Assembly: GCF_018383905.1 (NCBI RefSeq)
Contig: NZ_JAGYWA010000005.1
Coordinates: forward strand, 62,001 to 126,000
Direction: 5' to 3'
Length of the DNA: 64,000 bases
DNA from: Flavobacterium branchiicola
Lineage (GTDB): Bacteria; Bacteroidota; Bacteroidia; Flavobacteriales; Flavobacteriaceae
Positions 17,756-27,443 of the stretch are shown piece after piece. The number at the start of each line of letters is the position of its first letter. The stretch's first letter is position 1. A program made the translations under genes and the position numbers. The notes under the pieces were generated by a model. That model ran no database searches and was not told the DNA's origin. It was given only the letters and a program-made list of their open reading frames with translations.

Positions 17756-19507
17756 ATGTATAGAAGTCATAATTGCGGCGAACTTAATGCCTCAAATATT
17801 AATACGGAAGTTACACTTGCTGGCTGGGTACAAAAGTCACGCGATAAAGGATTTATGAATTGGGTTGACTTACGTGACCGTTACGGAATTACACAGCTTA
17901 TTTTTGACGAAAGCCGTACTGATAAAACCGTTTTTGAACTAGCAAAAACTCTTGGAAGAGAATTTGTAATTCAGGTAAAAGGAACTGTAATTGAGCGTGA
18001 AGCTAAAAACAAAAATATCCCTACTGGTGAAATCGAAATTTTAGTTACGGAATTGACTATTTTAAATTCGGCTTTAACTCCTCCATTTACAATCGAAGAC
18101 GAAACTGACGGTGGTGAAGATATCAGAATGAAATACCGTTATTTAGACATTCGAAGAAATCCGGTAAAAAACAGTTTATTATTCCGTCACAAAGTGGCAA
18201 TGGAAGTTCGTAAATATTTATCTGATTTAGATTTCTGCGAAGTTGAAACACCATATTTAATCAAATCAACTCCAGAAGGAGCAAGAGATTTCGTTGTACC
18301 AAGCCGTATGAACGAAGGTCAGTTTTATGCTTTACCGCAATCTCCACAGACTTTCAAACAATTATTGATGGTAGGTGGAATGGATAAATATTTCCAAATC
18401 GTGAAATGTTTCCGTGACGAAGATTTACGTGCAGACCGTCAGCCAGAATTTACTCAGATTGACTGCGAAATGGCGTTTGTGGAACAAGAAGACATTTTGA
18501 ATGTTTTTGAAGGATTGACAAGACATTTATTAAAAGAAATTAAAGGTATTGAAGTAGATAAATTCCCAAGAATTACTTACGACTATGCCATGAAAACATA
18601 CGGAAACGACAAACCAGACATTCGTTTCGGAATGAAGTTTGGAGAATTAAACGAATTCGCTCAACACAAAGAATTCCCTGTATTCAATGCAGCAGAATTA
18701 GTTGTCGGAATCGCTGTTCCTGGAGCAGGAAATTATACTCGTAAAGAAATCGACGTATTAATTGACTGGGTTAAGCGTCCGCAAGTTGGAGCATCTGGAA
18801 TGGTTTACGTAAAATGCAACGAAGACGGAACATACAAATCGTCTGTAGATAAATTCTACGATCAAGATGATTTAACTAACTGGGCAAAAGCAACAGAAGC
18901 AAATCCTGGAGACATGATTTTTGTACTTTCAGGTCCAGCAAATAAAACTCGTGCTCAATTATCTGCACTGCGTATGGAATTAGCAACTCGCTTAGGATTA
19001 CGTAATCCTGAAGAATTTGCTCCGCTATGGGTTGTAGATTTCCCATTATTAGAGTTAGACGAAGAAAGCGGTCGTTACCACGCAATGCACCACCCGTTTA
19101 CTTCTCCTAAACCAGAAGACATGGCTTTGTTAGAAACAGAACCAGGAAAAGTTCGCGCAAATGCATACGATATGGTTTTAAACGGAAATGAAATTGGTGG
19201 AGGATCAATTCGTATTCACGATAAAGCGACACAACAATTAATGTTCAAATATTTAGGATTTACCGAAGAAGAAGCAAAAGCTCAATTCGGCTTCTTAATG
19301 GATGCTTTCCAGTTTGGTGCACCACCACACGGAGGACTTGCTTTTGGTCTTGACAGATTGGTTGCTATTTTAGGTGGACAAGAAACAATTAGAGATTTCA
19401 TCGCTTTCCCTAAAAACAATTCAGGACGTGATGTAATGATCGATGCACCAGCTGCAATTGATGATGCACAATTGAAAGAATTACATATTAAAATTGATGC
19501 TATCTAA
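17756..19507 (+). CDS. aspS: Aspartate--tRNA ligase
   Basis: A 583-residue class II aminoacyl-tRNA synthetase that charges tRNA-Asp. It has the N-terminal OB-fold anticodon-binding domain ([44 protein letters not shown]), then the catalytic core with motif 2 ([18 protein letters not shown]) and motif 3 ([15 protein letters not shown]). An insert of roughly 120 residues between them is the bacterial GAD-type domain, which marks the bacterial and not archaeal form. Length is typical. It is a single-gene unit ended by a strong terminator. Confidence 0.98.
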   Translation: MYRSHNCGELNASNINTEVTLAGWVQKSRDKGFMNWVDLRDRYGITQLIFDESRTDKTVFELAKTLGREFVIQVKGTVIEREAKNKNIPTGEIEILVTELTILNSALTPPFTIEDETDGGEDIRMKYRYLDIRRNPVKNSLLFRHKVAMEVRKYLSDLDFCEVETPYLIKSTPEGARDFVVPSRMNEGQFYALPQSPQTFKQLLMVGGMDKYFQIVKCFRDEDLRADRQPEFTQIDCEMAFVEQEDILNVFEGLTRHLLKEIKGIEVDKFPRITYDYAMKTYGNDKPDIRFGMKFGELNEFAQHKEFPVFNAAELVVGIAVPGAGNYTRKEIDVLIDWVKRPQVGASGMVYVKCNEDGTYKSSVDKFYDQDDLTNWAKATEANPGDMIFVLSGPANKTRAQLSALRMELATRLGLRNPEEFAPLWVVDFPLLELDEESGRYHAMHHPFTSPKPEDMALLETEPGKVRANAYDMVLNGNEIGGGSIRIHDKATQQLMFKYLGFTEEEAKAQFGFLMDAFQFGAPPHGGLAFGLDRLVAILGGQETIRDFIAFPKNNSGRDVMIDAPAAIDDAQLKELHIKIDAI

Positions 19508-19530
19508 ATTTTAGCATTTTAAAATAATCC

Positions 19531-19562
19531 AAAAAACAGCTGAAATTTCAGCTGTTTTTTTT
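19531..19562 (+). terminator. Terminator of aspS
   Basis: A perfect palindrome of 15-nt arms centred at 19545/19546 (core AACAGCTGAAATTTCAGCTG), ending in a T run. The remaining 210 bases up to the cold-shock promoter are AT-rich with no gene visible. Confidence 0.8.
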
Positions 19563-19775
19563 ATGCGTTTTAAGATCAAAAAACAAATGCAAAATTCACA
19601 TTTGCAAATTAAAAAATTCTTACAAGGTTTCTTTTTTTATATTCTTACAATTAATGATTCTCAAATTAGGGTATTTCATATAAAAATAGATGCAATAAAC
19701 CACGTAAAAACACTGTAAATCAATAATTTTTACAAAAAATTAACACCTTAGTGTCTTTTGTATGAATTTATATAT

Positions 19776-19783
19776 TACATTTG
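19776..19783 (+). promoter_or_regulatory. -7 promoter box of the cold-shock gene
   Basis: TACATTTG fits TAnnTTTG, 29 nt before the ATG at 19813. The leader is short, unlike the long structured leader of enterobacterial cspA. Confidence 0.55.
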
Positions 19784-19812
19784 CTTTATTATAAATTATT
19801 ATTACAATTACA

Positions 19813-20007
19813 ATGCGTACAGGTACAGTAAAATTTTTCAATGAATCTAAAGGTTATGGATTCATTACAGACGAAGAAACAGGAAAGGACATCTTCGTTC
19901 ACGCTTCAGGAATTAACGCGGAAGAATTACGCGAAGGTGACCGTGTAAGCTATGAAGAAGAAGAAGGAAGAAAAGGGAAAGTTGCTGCTAAAGTAGCAGT
20001 AATCTAA
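19813..20007 (+). CDS. Cold-shock domain protein
   Basis: A 64-residue single-domain RNA-binding protein. RNP1 is KGYGFI (residues 13-18) and RNP2 is DIFVHA (26-31), the aromatic surface that binds single-stranded RNA or DNA. The acidic stretch EEEEGRKGK near residues 48-56 and the ending AAKVAVI fit the Bacteroidota members. It likely acts as an RNA chaperone in the cytoplasm. It is a single-gene unit with a strong terminator after it. Whether it is cold-induced cannot be told from the sequence. Confidence 0.95.
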   Translation: MRTGTVKFFNESKGYGFITDEETGKDIFVHASGINAEELREGDRVSYEEEEGRKGKVAAKVAVI

Positions 20008-20051
20008 GAAAAATATAAGCAATTTATTTTTTTTGCCTCTGAATGGTTTTC

Positions 20052-20084
20052 AAAACGTCCCGATACATCGGGACGTTTTTTTTT
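20052..20084 (+). terminator. Terminator of the cold-shock gene
   Basis: A stem AAAACGTCCCGAT with ATCGGGACGTTTT around a tiny loop, then a run of Ts: a strong intrinsic terminator upstream of the nuo promoter. Confidence 0.85.
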
Positions 20085-20185
20085 GGTCATTTCTTAAAAA
20101 AATATTAAAAAAAGACCATCTTATTTATAATCAATAAAAATTAGACATAAACGCCGATTCACAACCTACTTATATCTCCCTTTAG

Positions 20186-20217
20186 TTTGTGATTTACATA
20201 CTTGAAAGTTATCTTTG
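20186..20217 (+). promoter_or_regulatory. Promoter of the nuo operon
   Basis: TTTG at 20186-20189 and TATCTTTG at 20210-20217 are 20 nt apart, matching both elements of the Bacteroidota housekeeping promoter. The -7 box lies 32 nt before the nuoA ATG at 20250 and falls inside the longer open frame beginning at 20202, which is therefore not used. Confidence 0.75.
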
Positions 20218-20249
20218 TGGCTTATTCTTTAAGTAAAAACCCTAAGTTT

Positions 20250-20615
20250 ATGCAATCTGATCAATACAGTTACATTCCTATTCTAATGCAGTTCATTCTG
20301 GCTGTTGGTTTTGTGGTAGGAACAATCATTATTTCCGGAAAATTAGGCCCAAAAAGAACCTCAGAAGTTAAAGATAAAAACTTCGAGTGCGGTATCGAAT
20401 CTGTTGGTAACGCCCGTATTCCTTTTTCAGTAAAATATTTCCTTGTAGCTATTTTGTTTGTATTGTTTGACGTAGAGGTTATTTTCCTTTACCCTTGGGC
20501 AGTAAACTTTAAAGATCTTGGTGTAGAAGGAATGCTTAAAATGGTCGTTTTCATGGCTTTACTTTTAGTTGGTTTTTTCTATATCATCAAAAAGAAAGCT
20601 TTAGACTGGGAATAA
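20250..20615 (+). CDS. nuoA: NADH-quinone oxidoreductase subunit A
   Basis: A 121-residue membrane subunit of complex I. Three helices are visible (YIPILMQFILAVGFVVGTIII, FSVKYFLVAILFVLFDVEVIFLYPWAV, MLKMVVFMALLLVGFFYII), with the conserved quinone-site segment KNFECGIESVGNARIPFSVKYF and the acidic DVE in helix two. It is the first gene of the operon, 20250 being chosen over a TTG at 20202 that overlaps the promoter. The following 157-nt spacer is unusually long for the operon. Confidence 0.95.
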   Translation: MQSDQYSYIPILMQFILAVGFVVGTIIISGKLGPKRTSEVKDKNFECGIESVGNARIPFSVKYFLVAILFVLFDVEVIFLYPWAVNFKDLGVEGMLKMVVFMALLLVGFFYIIKKKALDWE

Positions 20616-20619
20616 ATAC

Positions 20620-20765
20620 GATTTTAGGTTTTAGATTGCTGATTTCAGACTTTGTCTCAAATTAAAATTTAAAATCTAATATCAATTGAATTTAATACTG
20701 ATTTAAAAAATTGATTTTACTTTTTAAGATTTCCAAAAATCTTAATGTTAAAATCAGAAATCTAA
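20620..20765. repeat. GATTTTAGATT-type spacer repeat in the nuo operon
   Basis: The nuoA-nuoB spacer is made of words such as GATTTTAGGTTTTAGATT, TGATTTCAGACT and AAAATCTAATATC. The same vocabulary fills the nuoD-nuoE (23105-23193) and nuoM-nuoN (32191-32327) spacers. No reading frame or clear hairpin is present. Confidence 0.45.
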
Positions 20766-20772
20766 AATAAAA

Positions 20773-21321
20773 ATGAGCGATTCAAAAGTAAATATGGTTG
20801 CCCCTCCTGAAGGTGTTGTTGGAGAAGGCTTCTTTGCTACAAAACTAAATGACGTTGTAGGTTTGGCACGCGCGAATTCTCTTTGGCCTTTACCATTTGC
20901 AACTTCTTGTTGCGGAATTGAGTTTATGGCTACTATGGCATCACATTACGATTTAGCAAGATTTGGTTCAGAGCGTGTGAGTTTCTCTCCTCGTCAGGCC
21001 GATATGTTATTAGTAATGGGAACTATTTCTAAAAAAATGGCGCCAATTTTAAGACAAGTTTACGAACAAATGTCTGAACCTCGTTGGGTAATCGCTGTTG
21101 GAGCTTGTGCTTCTTCAGGTGGAGTTTTCGACACTTACTCTGTTCTTCAGGGAATTGACAAAGTAATTCCGGTAGACGTTTACGTTCCCGGATGTCCTCC
21201 AAGACCAGAACAAATCGTTGATGGTGTAATGAGATTACAAGATTTGGTAAAAAGCGAATCTGTTAGACGCAGAAGCTCACCAGAATACCAAGAATTATTA
21301 GCTTCCTATAACATTTCATAA
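20773..21321 (+). CDS. nuoB: NADH-quinone oxidoreductase subunit B
   Basis: A 182-residue peripheral-arm subunit carrying iron-sulfur cluster N2, the last electron donor before quinone. The cluster ligands are seen in SCCGIEFMA (adjacent cysteines), GACASSGG and VPGCPPRPE. The LARFGSERVSFSPRQADMLLVMGTISKKMAP stretch is typical. Adjacent to nuoC, which starts 1 nt after its stop. Confidence 0.97.
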   Translation: MSDSKVNMVAPPEGVVGEGFFATKLNDVVGLARANSLWPLPFATSCCGIEFMATMASHYDLARFGSERVSFSPRQADMLLVMGTISKKMAPILRQVYEQMSEPRWVIAVGACASSGGVFDTYSVLQGIDKVIPVDVYVPGCPPRPEQIVDGVMRLQDLVKSESVRRRSSPEYQELLASYNIS

Positions 21322-21322
21322 G

Positions 21323-21844
21323 ATGGCTTTAGACAATACCCTGATTCAAGATAAACTTATTGAGACATTTGATACTAATGTTTTCAATTTTCAACAAGAA
21401 AGAGATATTTTTTCTATAGAAACTACTGCTGACAAAATCACAGCTTTGATTCTTTTTTTGAAAAATGATGCTGACTTACAATTTCACTTCTTAACAGACT
21501 TATGTGGTGTTCACTATCCGGACAACGAACAAGATCGTCAATTTGCGATAGTTTATCATTTACACAACTGGATCGAAAACAAACGTATCAGAATCAAAGT
21601 TTATTTAGATGGTGAAAAACCAGAAATAAAAACAATTTCAAATATTTTCTTAAGTTCAAACTGGATGGAAAGAGAAACATACGATTTCTTCGGAATCAAT
21701 TTTATTGGTCACCCGCAATTGAAACGTATTTTGAATATGGATGAAATGGTGTCTTTCCCAATGAGAAAAGAATTCCCAATGGAAGACAGCGGAAGAACTG
21801 ATAAAGACGACAGATTCTTTGGAAGAACAACAACAAATTGCTAA
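21323..21844 (+). CDS. nuoC: NADH-quinone oxidoreductase subunit C
   Basis: A 173-residue hydrophilic subunit of the complex I connecting arm. The signature ETYDFFGINFIGHPQLKRILNMD is present (family pattern ERE..DmfGi.f.gHp.LrRil). Unlike Escherichia coli, where nuoC and nuoD are fused, it is a separate gene, with nuoD starting 22 nt later. The N-terminal half, with HFLTDLCGVHYP, fits the family. No cofactor is bound. Confidence 0.95.
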   Translation: MALDNTLIQDKLIETFDTNVFNFQQERDIFSIETTADKITALILFLKNDADLQFHFLTDLCGVHYPDNEQDRQFAIVYHLHNWIENKRIRIKVYLDGEKPEIKTISNIFLSSNWMERETYDFFGINFIGHPQLKRILNMDEMVSFPMRKEFPMEDSGRTDKDDRFFGRTTTNC

Positions 21845-21865
21845 AAAATAATTCAACATTATAAA

Positions 21866-23104
21866 ATGTCAGAACTATTATTATCACCAGAGCATCGTTA
21901 TGCTAAAATAATTAAGGAGAAACTTAATGAAGACGGAAGTGAACTTTCGGTACTGAACTTAGGTCCTACTCACCCGGCTACTCACGGTATTTTTCAAAAC
22001 ATCTTATTAATGGATGGTGAAAGAATTCTTGAAGCCGAACCAACTGTTGGTTACATCCACAGAGCTTTTGAAAAAATCGCTGAAAACCGTCCTTTCTACC
22101 AAATTACGCCTCTTACAGACCGTATGAACTATTGCTCCTCTCCTATTAATAATATGGGATGGTGGATGACTTTAGAAAAATTGTTAGGTATTGAAGTTCC
22201 AAAAAGAGCGCAATACTTAAGAGTTATTGTAATGGAGTTGGCACGTATTACAGATCACTTAATCTGTAACTCGATTTTAGGTGTAGATACTGGTGCTTAT
22301 ACTGGTTTCTTATACGTTTTTCAATTTAGAGAAAAAGTTTACGAGATCTACGAAGAAATTTGTGGAGCACGTTTAACTACAAATATGGGGAGAATTGGTG
22401 GTTTTGAAAGAGACTGGTCTCCGGAAGCTTTTAAAAAACTAGACACTTTCCTTGAAGAATTCCCTGTTGCATGGCAAGAATTTGTAAACTTATTTGAAAG
22501 AAACAGAATCTTCCTTGACAGAACTGTAAACGTTGGAGCTATTTCAGCTGAACAAGCAATGGCATACGGATTTACAGGACCAAACTTACGTGCTGCCGGA
22601 GTTGATTATGACGTTCGTATTGCACAGCCTTACTCCTCTTATGAAGATTTCAATTTTGTAGTGCCTGTTGGAAAATCAGGTGATACTTACGATCGTTTCT
22701 GTGTTCGTAATGCAGAAGTTTGGGAAAGTTTAAGCATCATTCGTCAGGCTTTGGAAAAAATGCCGGCTGGAAATGAATATCATGCCGAAGTTCCTGATTA
22801 CTATCTTCCTCCAAAAGAAGACGTTTATAACAATATGGAGTCTTTAATCTATCACTTTAAGATTGTAATGGGAGAAGTTCCTGTTCCAGTTGCAGAAATT
22901 TACCATCCTGTTGAGGGAGGAAATGGAGAGTTAGGTTTTTATTTAGTTACAGACGGAAGCAGAACACCATACAGATTACATTTCAGAAGACCATGTTTCA
23001 TCTATTATCAGGCATATCCTGAAATGATTAAAGGATCATTACTTTCTGATGCAATTGTGATTTTATCAAGTTTAAATGTAATTGCAGGAGAGTTAGACGC
23101 ATAA
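21866..23104 (+). CDS. nuoD: NADH-quinone oxidoreductase subunit D
   Basis: A 412-residue subunit that forms the quinone-binding pocket with nuoB. Conserved features are LNLGPTHPATHGIFQ near the N-terminus, the GYIHRAFEKIAENRPFYQ segment, ERDWS and the C-terminal HFRRPCFIYYQAYPEMIKGSLLSDAIVILSSLNVIAGELDA ending close to the family consensus. The HPATHG motif lies by the quinone head site. Separate from nuoC, as usual outside the proteobacterial fusion group. Confidence 0.97.
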   Translation: MSELLLSPEHRYAKIIKEKLNEDGSELSVLNLGPTHPATHGIFQNILLMDGERILEAEPTVGYIHRAFEKIAENRPFYQITPLTDRMNYCSSPINNMGWWMTLEKLLGIEVPKRAQYLRVIVMELARITDHLICNSILGVDTGAYTGFLYVFQFREKVYEIYEEICGARLTTNMGRIGGFERDWSPEAFKKLDTFLEEFPVAWQEFVNLFERNRIFLDRTVNVGAISAEQAMAYGFTGPNLRAAGVDYDVRIAQPYSSYEDFNFVVPVGKSGDTYDRFCVRNAEVWESLSIIRQALEKMPAGNEYHAEVPDYYLPPKEDVYNNMESLIYHFKIVMGEVPVPVAEIYHPVEGGNGELGFYLVTDGSRTPYRLHFRRPCFIYYQAYPEMIKGSLLSDAIVILSSLNVIAGELDA

Positions 23105-23193
23105 AAAAGATTGCAGAATATAGATTTCAGATTATAGATTGAAAAATCTAAAATCTATCCCGATAGCTATTGGGACTAAAATCCAAAATAAAA
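23105..23193. repeat. Second GATTTTAGATT-type spacer with a short palindrome
   Basis: Words such as TAGATTTCAGATTATAGATT are followed by TCCCGATAGCTATTGGGA (about 23158-23175), an almost perfect palindrome like those at 5005 and 54560. The longer nuoE frame starting here (TTG 23170) lies in the palindrome and is not used. Confidence 0.45.
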
Positions 23194-23724
23194 ATGGAAC
23201 GTAAACATTACAAACAAGAAATAAACATGACAGAAGCATTGATGACCCGCATCAATGAATTGATTAGTCATTATCCTGAAGGTAAACAAAAATCGGCTTT
23301 ATTGCCTGTTTTGCACGAAGTTCAGGATGCTCATAACAACTGGTTAAGCATTGAATTGCAAGATAAAGTTGCCGAAATTCTTCAGATTAAACCAATTGAG
23401 GTTTATGAAGTAGTAACTTTTTATACCATGTACAACCAAAAACCAATTGGAAAATACATGTTTGAGTTTTGCCAGACTTCTTGTTGCTGTTTAAATGGTG
23501 CCGAAAATTTAATGGATTATACTTCTGAAAAATTAGGCATTAAAATGGGTGAAACAACTCCGGACGGAATGTTTACCATTGCTGGTGTAGAATGTTTAGG
23601 TGCCTGCGGATACGCTCCGATGATGCAGTTAGGAGATTTCTACAAAGAAAAATTGACAGAAGAGAAAATCGATCAGTTAATCGCTGATTGTAAAGAAGAT
23701 AAAATAATATTACACGATAAATAA
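23194..23724 (+). CDS. nuoE: NADH-quinone oxidoreductase subunit E
   Basis: A 176-residue thioredoxin-like subunit that holds the binuclear cluster N1a. The four cysteine ligands are visible in FCQTSCCCLNGAENL and ECLGACGYAPMMQ. The N-terminal helices with YPEGKQKSALLPVLHEVQDAHNNWLS are typical. The start is the ATG at 23194, preceded by an AT-rich leader; an in-frame TTG upstream lies in repeat sequence. It precedes nuoF by 1 nt. Confidence 0.95.
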   Translation: MERKHYKQEINMTEALMTRINELISHYPEGKQKSALLPVLHEVQDAHNNWLSIELQDKVAEILQIKPIEVYEVVTFYTMYNQKPIGKYMFEFCQTSCCCLNGAENLMDYTSEKLGIKMGETTPDGMFTIAGVECLGACGYAPMMQLGDFYKEKLTEEKIDQLIADCKEDKIILHDK

Positions 23725-23725
23725 G

Positions 23726-25096
23726 ATGTCACAAAAAATATTATTAGATAAAATCAATATCCCTGGAATTAAAACCTACGAAGTTTATCGCCAAAATGGT
23801 GGTTATGCTTCTGTAGAAAAAGCTTTAAAAACATTAACTCCGGATGAAGTTACTGAAGAAGTAAAAAAATCAGGTCTTCGTGGTCGTGGAGGTGCAGGTT
23901 TCCCTGCCGGAATGAAATGGAGTTTTATTGACAAGAAATCAGGAAAACCAAGACACTTAGTTTGTAACGCCGACGAATCTGAACCAGGTACTTTCAAAGA
24001 TCGTTATTTGATGGAATATATTCCTCACTTATTGATCGAAGGAATGATTACTTCAAGTTTTGCTTTGGGCGCTAACCTTTCATACATCTACATTCGTGGA
24101 GAATATATGTGGGTTTTCAAAATATTAGAAAGAGCAATCGCCGAAGCAAAAGCTGCCGGATGGTTAGGAAAAAATATATTAGGATCAGGATTTGATCTTG
24201 AACTTCACGTACATTGTGGAGCTGGAGCATATATCTGTGGAGAAGAAACTGCATTGATCGAATCATTGGAAGGTAAAAGAGGAAATCCTCGTATTAAACC
24301 ACCTTTCCCTGCGGTTTCTGGTCTTTGGGCAAATCCAACTGTTGTAAACAATGTTGAAACTATTGCTACGGTGCCTTGGATCATTAACAACTCTGGTGAT
24401 GATTATGCAAAAATCGGAATTGGACGTTCGACAGGAACTAAATTAATTTCTGCTTCTGGACACATTAAAAATCCTGGTGTTTACGAAATTGAATTAGGTT
24501 TGAGTGTAGACGAATTCATGAATTCTGATGAATATTTAGGGGGAATGTCTTCTAGCAGACCTTTAAAAGCATTTGTACCAGGAGGTTCTTCTGTGCCAAT
24601 CTTACCAGCTGAATTGATTTTCAAAACAGCAAATGGAGAAGATCGTTTAATGACTTACGAATCTTTAAGTGATGGTGGTTTTGCTACCGGATCTATGTTA
24701 GGTTCCGGAGGATTTATTGTTTACAACGATACTGCTTGTGTTGTAAGAAACACTTGGAACTTTGCTCGTTTCTACCACCACGAATCTTGCGGACAATGTA
24801 CGCCTTGTCGTGAAGGAACAGGATGGTTGGAAAAAATCTTATGGAGAATTGAAAACGGTCAAGGCCGTGAAGAAGATATCGAATTACTTTGGAGTATTCA
24901 GAGTAAAATTGAAGGAAACACAATTTGTCCGCTTGGTGACGCCGCTTCCTGGCCAGTAGCAGCAGCGATTCGTCACTTCAGAGATGAATTTGAATATCAC
25001 GTTCGTTTCCCTGAAAAAATCAAAAATAGAGATCACTTTGTTGCTGAGCCTTTCTCACAAGTTAAGCATTTAGTAGGCGGTAAAGTAATCGTATAA
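23726..25096 (+). CDS. nuoF: NADH-quinone oxidoreductase subunit F
   Basis: A 456-residue flavoprotein that binds NADH and FMN and passes electrons to cluster N3. It has the glycine-rich nucleotide site GLRGRGGAGFPAGMKW, the FMN loop CNADESEPGTFKDR, the GAGAYICGEETALIESLEG motif and the N3 cysteines in SCGQCTPCREGT with a fourth in NTICPLGDAA. Start and length are normal. Spacer to nuoG is 173 nt and carries another GTTTCAAG-type repeat. Confidence 0.97.
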   Translation: MSQKILLDKINIPGIKTYEVYRQNGGYASVEKALKTLTPDEVTEEVKKSGLRGRGGAGFPAGMKWSFIDKKSGKPRHLVCNADESEPGTFKDRYLMEYIPHLLIEGMITSSFALGANLSYIYIRGEYMWVFKILERAIAEAKAAGWLGKNILGSGFDLELHVHCGAGAYICGEETALIESLEGKRGNPRIKPPFPAVSGLWANPTVVNNVETIATVPWIINNSGDDYAKIGIGRSTGTKLISASGHIKNPGVYEIELGLSVDEFMNSDEYLGGMSSSRPLKAFVPGGSSVPILPAELIFKTANGEDRLMTYESLSDGGFATGSMLGSGGFIVYNDTACVVRNTWNFARFYHHESCGQCTPCREGTGWLEKILWRIENGQGREEDIELLWSIQSKIEGNTICPLGDAASWPVAAAIRHFRDEFEYHVRFPEKIKNRDHFVAEPFSQVKHLVGGKVIV

Positions 25097-25189
25097 AAAT
25101 AAAAAGCAGAAAGTTATAAAGTTCAAAAATGTTTAAAAGGACAGCAATTCTTTTCAATATTCCGACTTTCAACAAAAAAGTTTAAAATA

Positions 25190-25250
25190 GTTTAAAGTTT
25201 CAAGTTTTTTTTAGTTTCAAGTGAGAACATGAAACGTGAAACCTGAAACT
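25190..25250. repeat. GTTTCAAG / TGAAAC spacer repeat
   Basis: The nuoF-nuoG spacer contains GTTTCAAG, AGTTTCAAGTGAGAAC and ATGAAACGTGAAACCTGAAAC (split). The two halves are roughly complementary, so a weak hairpin is possible. It resembles 8510-8565 and 46246-46270. Confidence 0.45.
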
Positions 25251-25269
25251 AAAAAAACAAAATAAAGAG

Positions 25270-26298
25270 ATGAAAGTAACCATAGACGGTCAAAGTATAG
25301 ACGTAGAACCAGGAACAACAATCCTGCAGGCTGCACGTATGATTGGTGGAGATTTGGTACCGCCAGCCATGTGCTATTACTCAAAATTAAAAGGGAGCGG
25401 TGGAAAATGCCGTTGTTGTTTAGTTGAAGTTTCTAAAGGAAGTGAAGCTGACCCAAGACCAATGCCAAAATTAATGGCATCTTGTGTAACAGGATGTATG
25501 GACGGAATGGAAGTAAACAGTAAATCTTCTGCAAGAGTTACGGAAGCGCGTAAATCTGTTACAGAATTTTTATTGATCAACCACCCATTAGACTGTCCAA
25601 TTTGTGATCAGGCTGGTGAATGTGATCTTCAAAACTTAAGTTTTGAGCACGGAAACCCAAAATCACGTTTTATTGAAGAAAAAAGAACATTTGAACCAGA
25701 AGATATTGGTCCAAATATTCAACTACATATGAACCGTTGTATCTTATGTCAAAGATGCGTACAAGTTGCAGATCAATTGACAGACAACAGAGTTCACGGA
25801 GTATTAGATCGTGGTGACCACGCTAATATTTCTACCGGAATTTCAAAAGCTATCGACAATGAATTCTCAGGAAACATGATTGATGTTTGTCCGGTTGGAG
25901 CCTTAACAGACAAAACTTTCCGTTTTAAATCTAGAGTTTGGTTTAATAAACCTTATAACGCGCACAGAGAATGTACAACTCCGGGATGTTGTGGTAAAAC
26001 AACAGTTTGGATGTTTGGTGGAGAAATTCAACGTGTAACTGGTCGTAAAGATGAGTACCATGAAGTGGAAGAATTCATTTGCAACAGCTGTCGTTTTGAT
26101 CACAAAAACGTAAATGACTGGGTTATTGAAGGACCAAGAGAATTTGAGAAAGATTCTGTAATCAACCAAAACAATTACACTCAAAAATTAGAGAAAGTTG
26201 AAATCGATACTGAAAAGAATATCCTTTTAGGTAGAGATATTGACCGTAAAAAGATTAGTATGGCCGCAATTCCATTAACTGATAAAGATAAAAAATAG
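25270..26298 (+). CDS. nuoG: NADH-quinone oxidoreductase subunit G, short form
   Basis: A 342-residue iron-sulfur subunit, far shorter than the roughly 700-900 residues of full-length forms. It has the ferredoxin-like [2Fe-2S] domain (CYYSKLKGSGGKCRCC and CVTGC), the His/Cys ligands HPLDCPICDQAGECDLQNLSFEHG, a [4Fe-4S] set (CILCQRC, CPVGALTDK), and a cut-down molybdopterin-type entrance domain (ECTTPGCCGKTTVW and FICNSCRFD). After that the protein ends where the large inactive oxidoreductase domain would start. Not a frameshift: the stop is clean and nuoH follows 6 nt later. Confidence 0.95.
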   Translation: MKVTIDGQSIDVEPGTTILQAARMIGGDLVPPAMCYYSKLKGSGGKCRCCLVEVSKGSEADPRPMPKLMASCVTGCMDGMEVNSKSSARVTEARKSVTEFLLINHPLDCPICDQAGECDLQNLSFEHGNPKSRFIEEKRTFEPEDIGPNIQLHMNRCILCQRCVQVADQLTDNRVHGVLDRGDHANISTGISKAIDNEFSGNMIDVCPVGALTDKTFRFKSRVWFNKPYNAHRECTTPGCCGKTTVWMFGGEIQRVTGRKDEYHEVEEFICNSCRFDHKNVNDWVIEGPREFEKDSVINQNNYTQKLEKVEIDTEKNILLGRDIDRKKISMAAIPLTDKDKK

Positions 26299-26304
26299 TA
26301 AGAA

Positions 26305-27357
26305 ATGGAAAGTGCATTTATTATAGAAAAGAGTGTTGTTATTGTTGTCGTTTTTGCGATAACAATGATTATGGCAATGTATTCTACCTGGGCTGAACGT
26401 AAAGTTGCAGCTTACTTGCAAGATCGTGTTGGGCCAAACCGTGCCGGATGGGGAGGATTATTACAACCTCTTGCAGATGGTATGAAATTATTCTCAAAAG
26501 AAGAATTTTTCCCAAATACGCCAAACAAATTTTTATTTGTTGTAGGACCTGCAATTGCAATGAGTACGGCATTAATGACAAGCGCAGTAATTCCGTGGGG
26601 AGATAAACTTCATCTTTTTGGAAGAGATATTATTCTTCAGGCAACCGATATAAATATCGCTTTATTATACATTTTTGGAGTTCTTTCTGTTGGAGTATAT
26701 GGTATCATGATTGGTGGATGGGCTTCTAACAATAAATTCTCATTAATGGGAGCTGTTCGTGCAGCTTCGCAAATGGTTTCTTATGAAGTTGCAATGGGAT
26801 TATCCATGATTGCTTTATTGATGATGACCGGAACAATGAGTTTAAAAGAAATTTCATTACAACAACAAGGAATGAACTGGAATGTTTTTTATCAACCAGT
26901 ATCATTCTTAATTTTCTTAATTTGTTCATTTGCTGAAACTAACAGAACACCATTCGATTTAGCAGAATGTGAAAACGAATTAATTGGAGGTTACCATACT
27001 GAATATTCTTCTATGAAAATGGGATTCTATTTGTTTGCTGAATACGCGAGTATGTTTATTTCTGCAACTATTATTTCTGTATTGTTCTTTGGAGGATACA
27101 ACTATCCAGGAATGCAATGGATGGTAGAAAATGTTGGTGTAAATACAGCTAACTTACTAGGAATCGCAGTATTGTTTGTAAAAATATGTTTCTTCATATT
27201 TTTCTATATGTGGGTACGTTGGACAATTCCAAGATTTAGATATGACCAATTAATGAACTTAGGTTGGAGAATTTTAATTCCGCTTTCGATTATTAATATT
27301 ATGATTACGGGCGCTGTTATCTTAAGACATGATATCGCAGCAGCTTTAGGATTCTAA
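26305..27357 (+). CDS. nuoH: NADH-quinone oxidoreductase subunit H
   Basis: A 350-residue membrane subunit with about eight helices that joins the quinone site to the proton-pumping arm. The first loop has WAERKVAAYLQDRVGPNRAGWGGLLQPLADGMKLFSKEEF, the strongly conserved quinone-cavity segment, and NRTPFDLAECENELIGGYHTEYSSMKMG carries the acidic loop. Normal length and position between nuoG and nuoI. Confidence 0.97.
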   Translation: MESAFIIEKSVVIVVVFAITMIMAMYSTWAERKVAAYLQDRVGPNRAGWGGLLQPLADGMKLFSKEEFFPNTPNKFLFVVGPAIAMSTALMTSAVIPWGDKLHLFGRDIILQATDINIALLYIFGVLSVGVYGIMIGGWASNNKFSLMGAVRAASQMVSYEVAMGLSMIALLMMTGTMSLKEISLQQQGMNWNVFYQPVSFLIFLICSFAETNRTPFDLAECENELIGGYHTEYSSMKMGFYLFAEYASMFISATIISVLFFGGYNYPGMQWMVENVGVNTANLLGIAVLFVKICFFIFFYMWVRWTIPRFRYDQLMNLGWRILIPLSIINIMITGAVILRHDIAAALGF

Positions 27358-27443
27358 GAAACGTAATTAGCTTCAAATAAAAATAAAATAGATTTTAAAT
27401 TTGATTCACCTCAAATTGTAAATCATAAACTATAATAGTAAAA

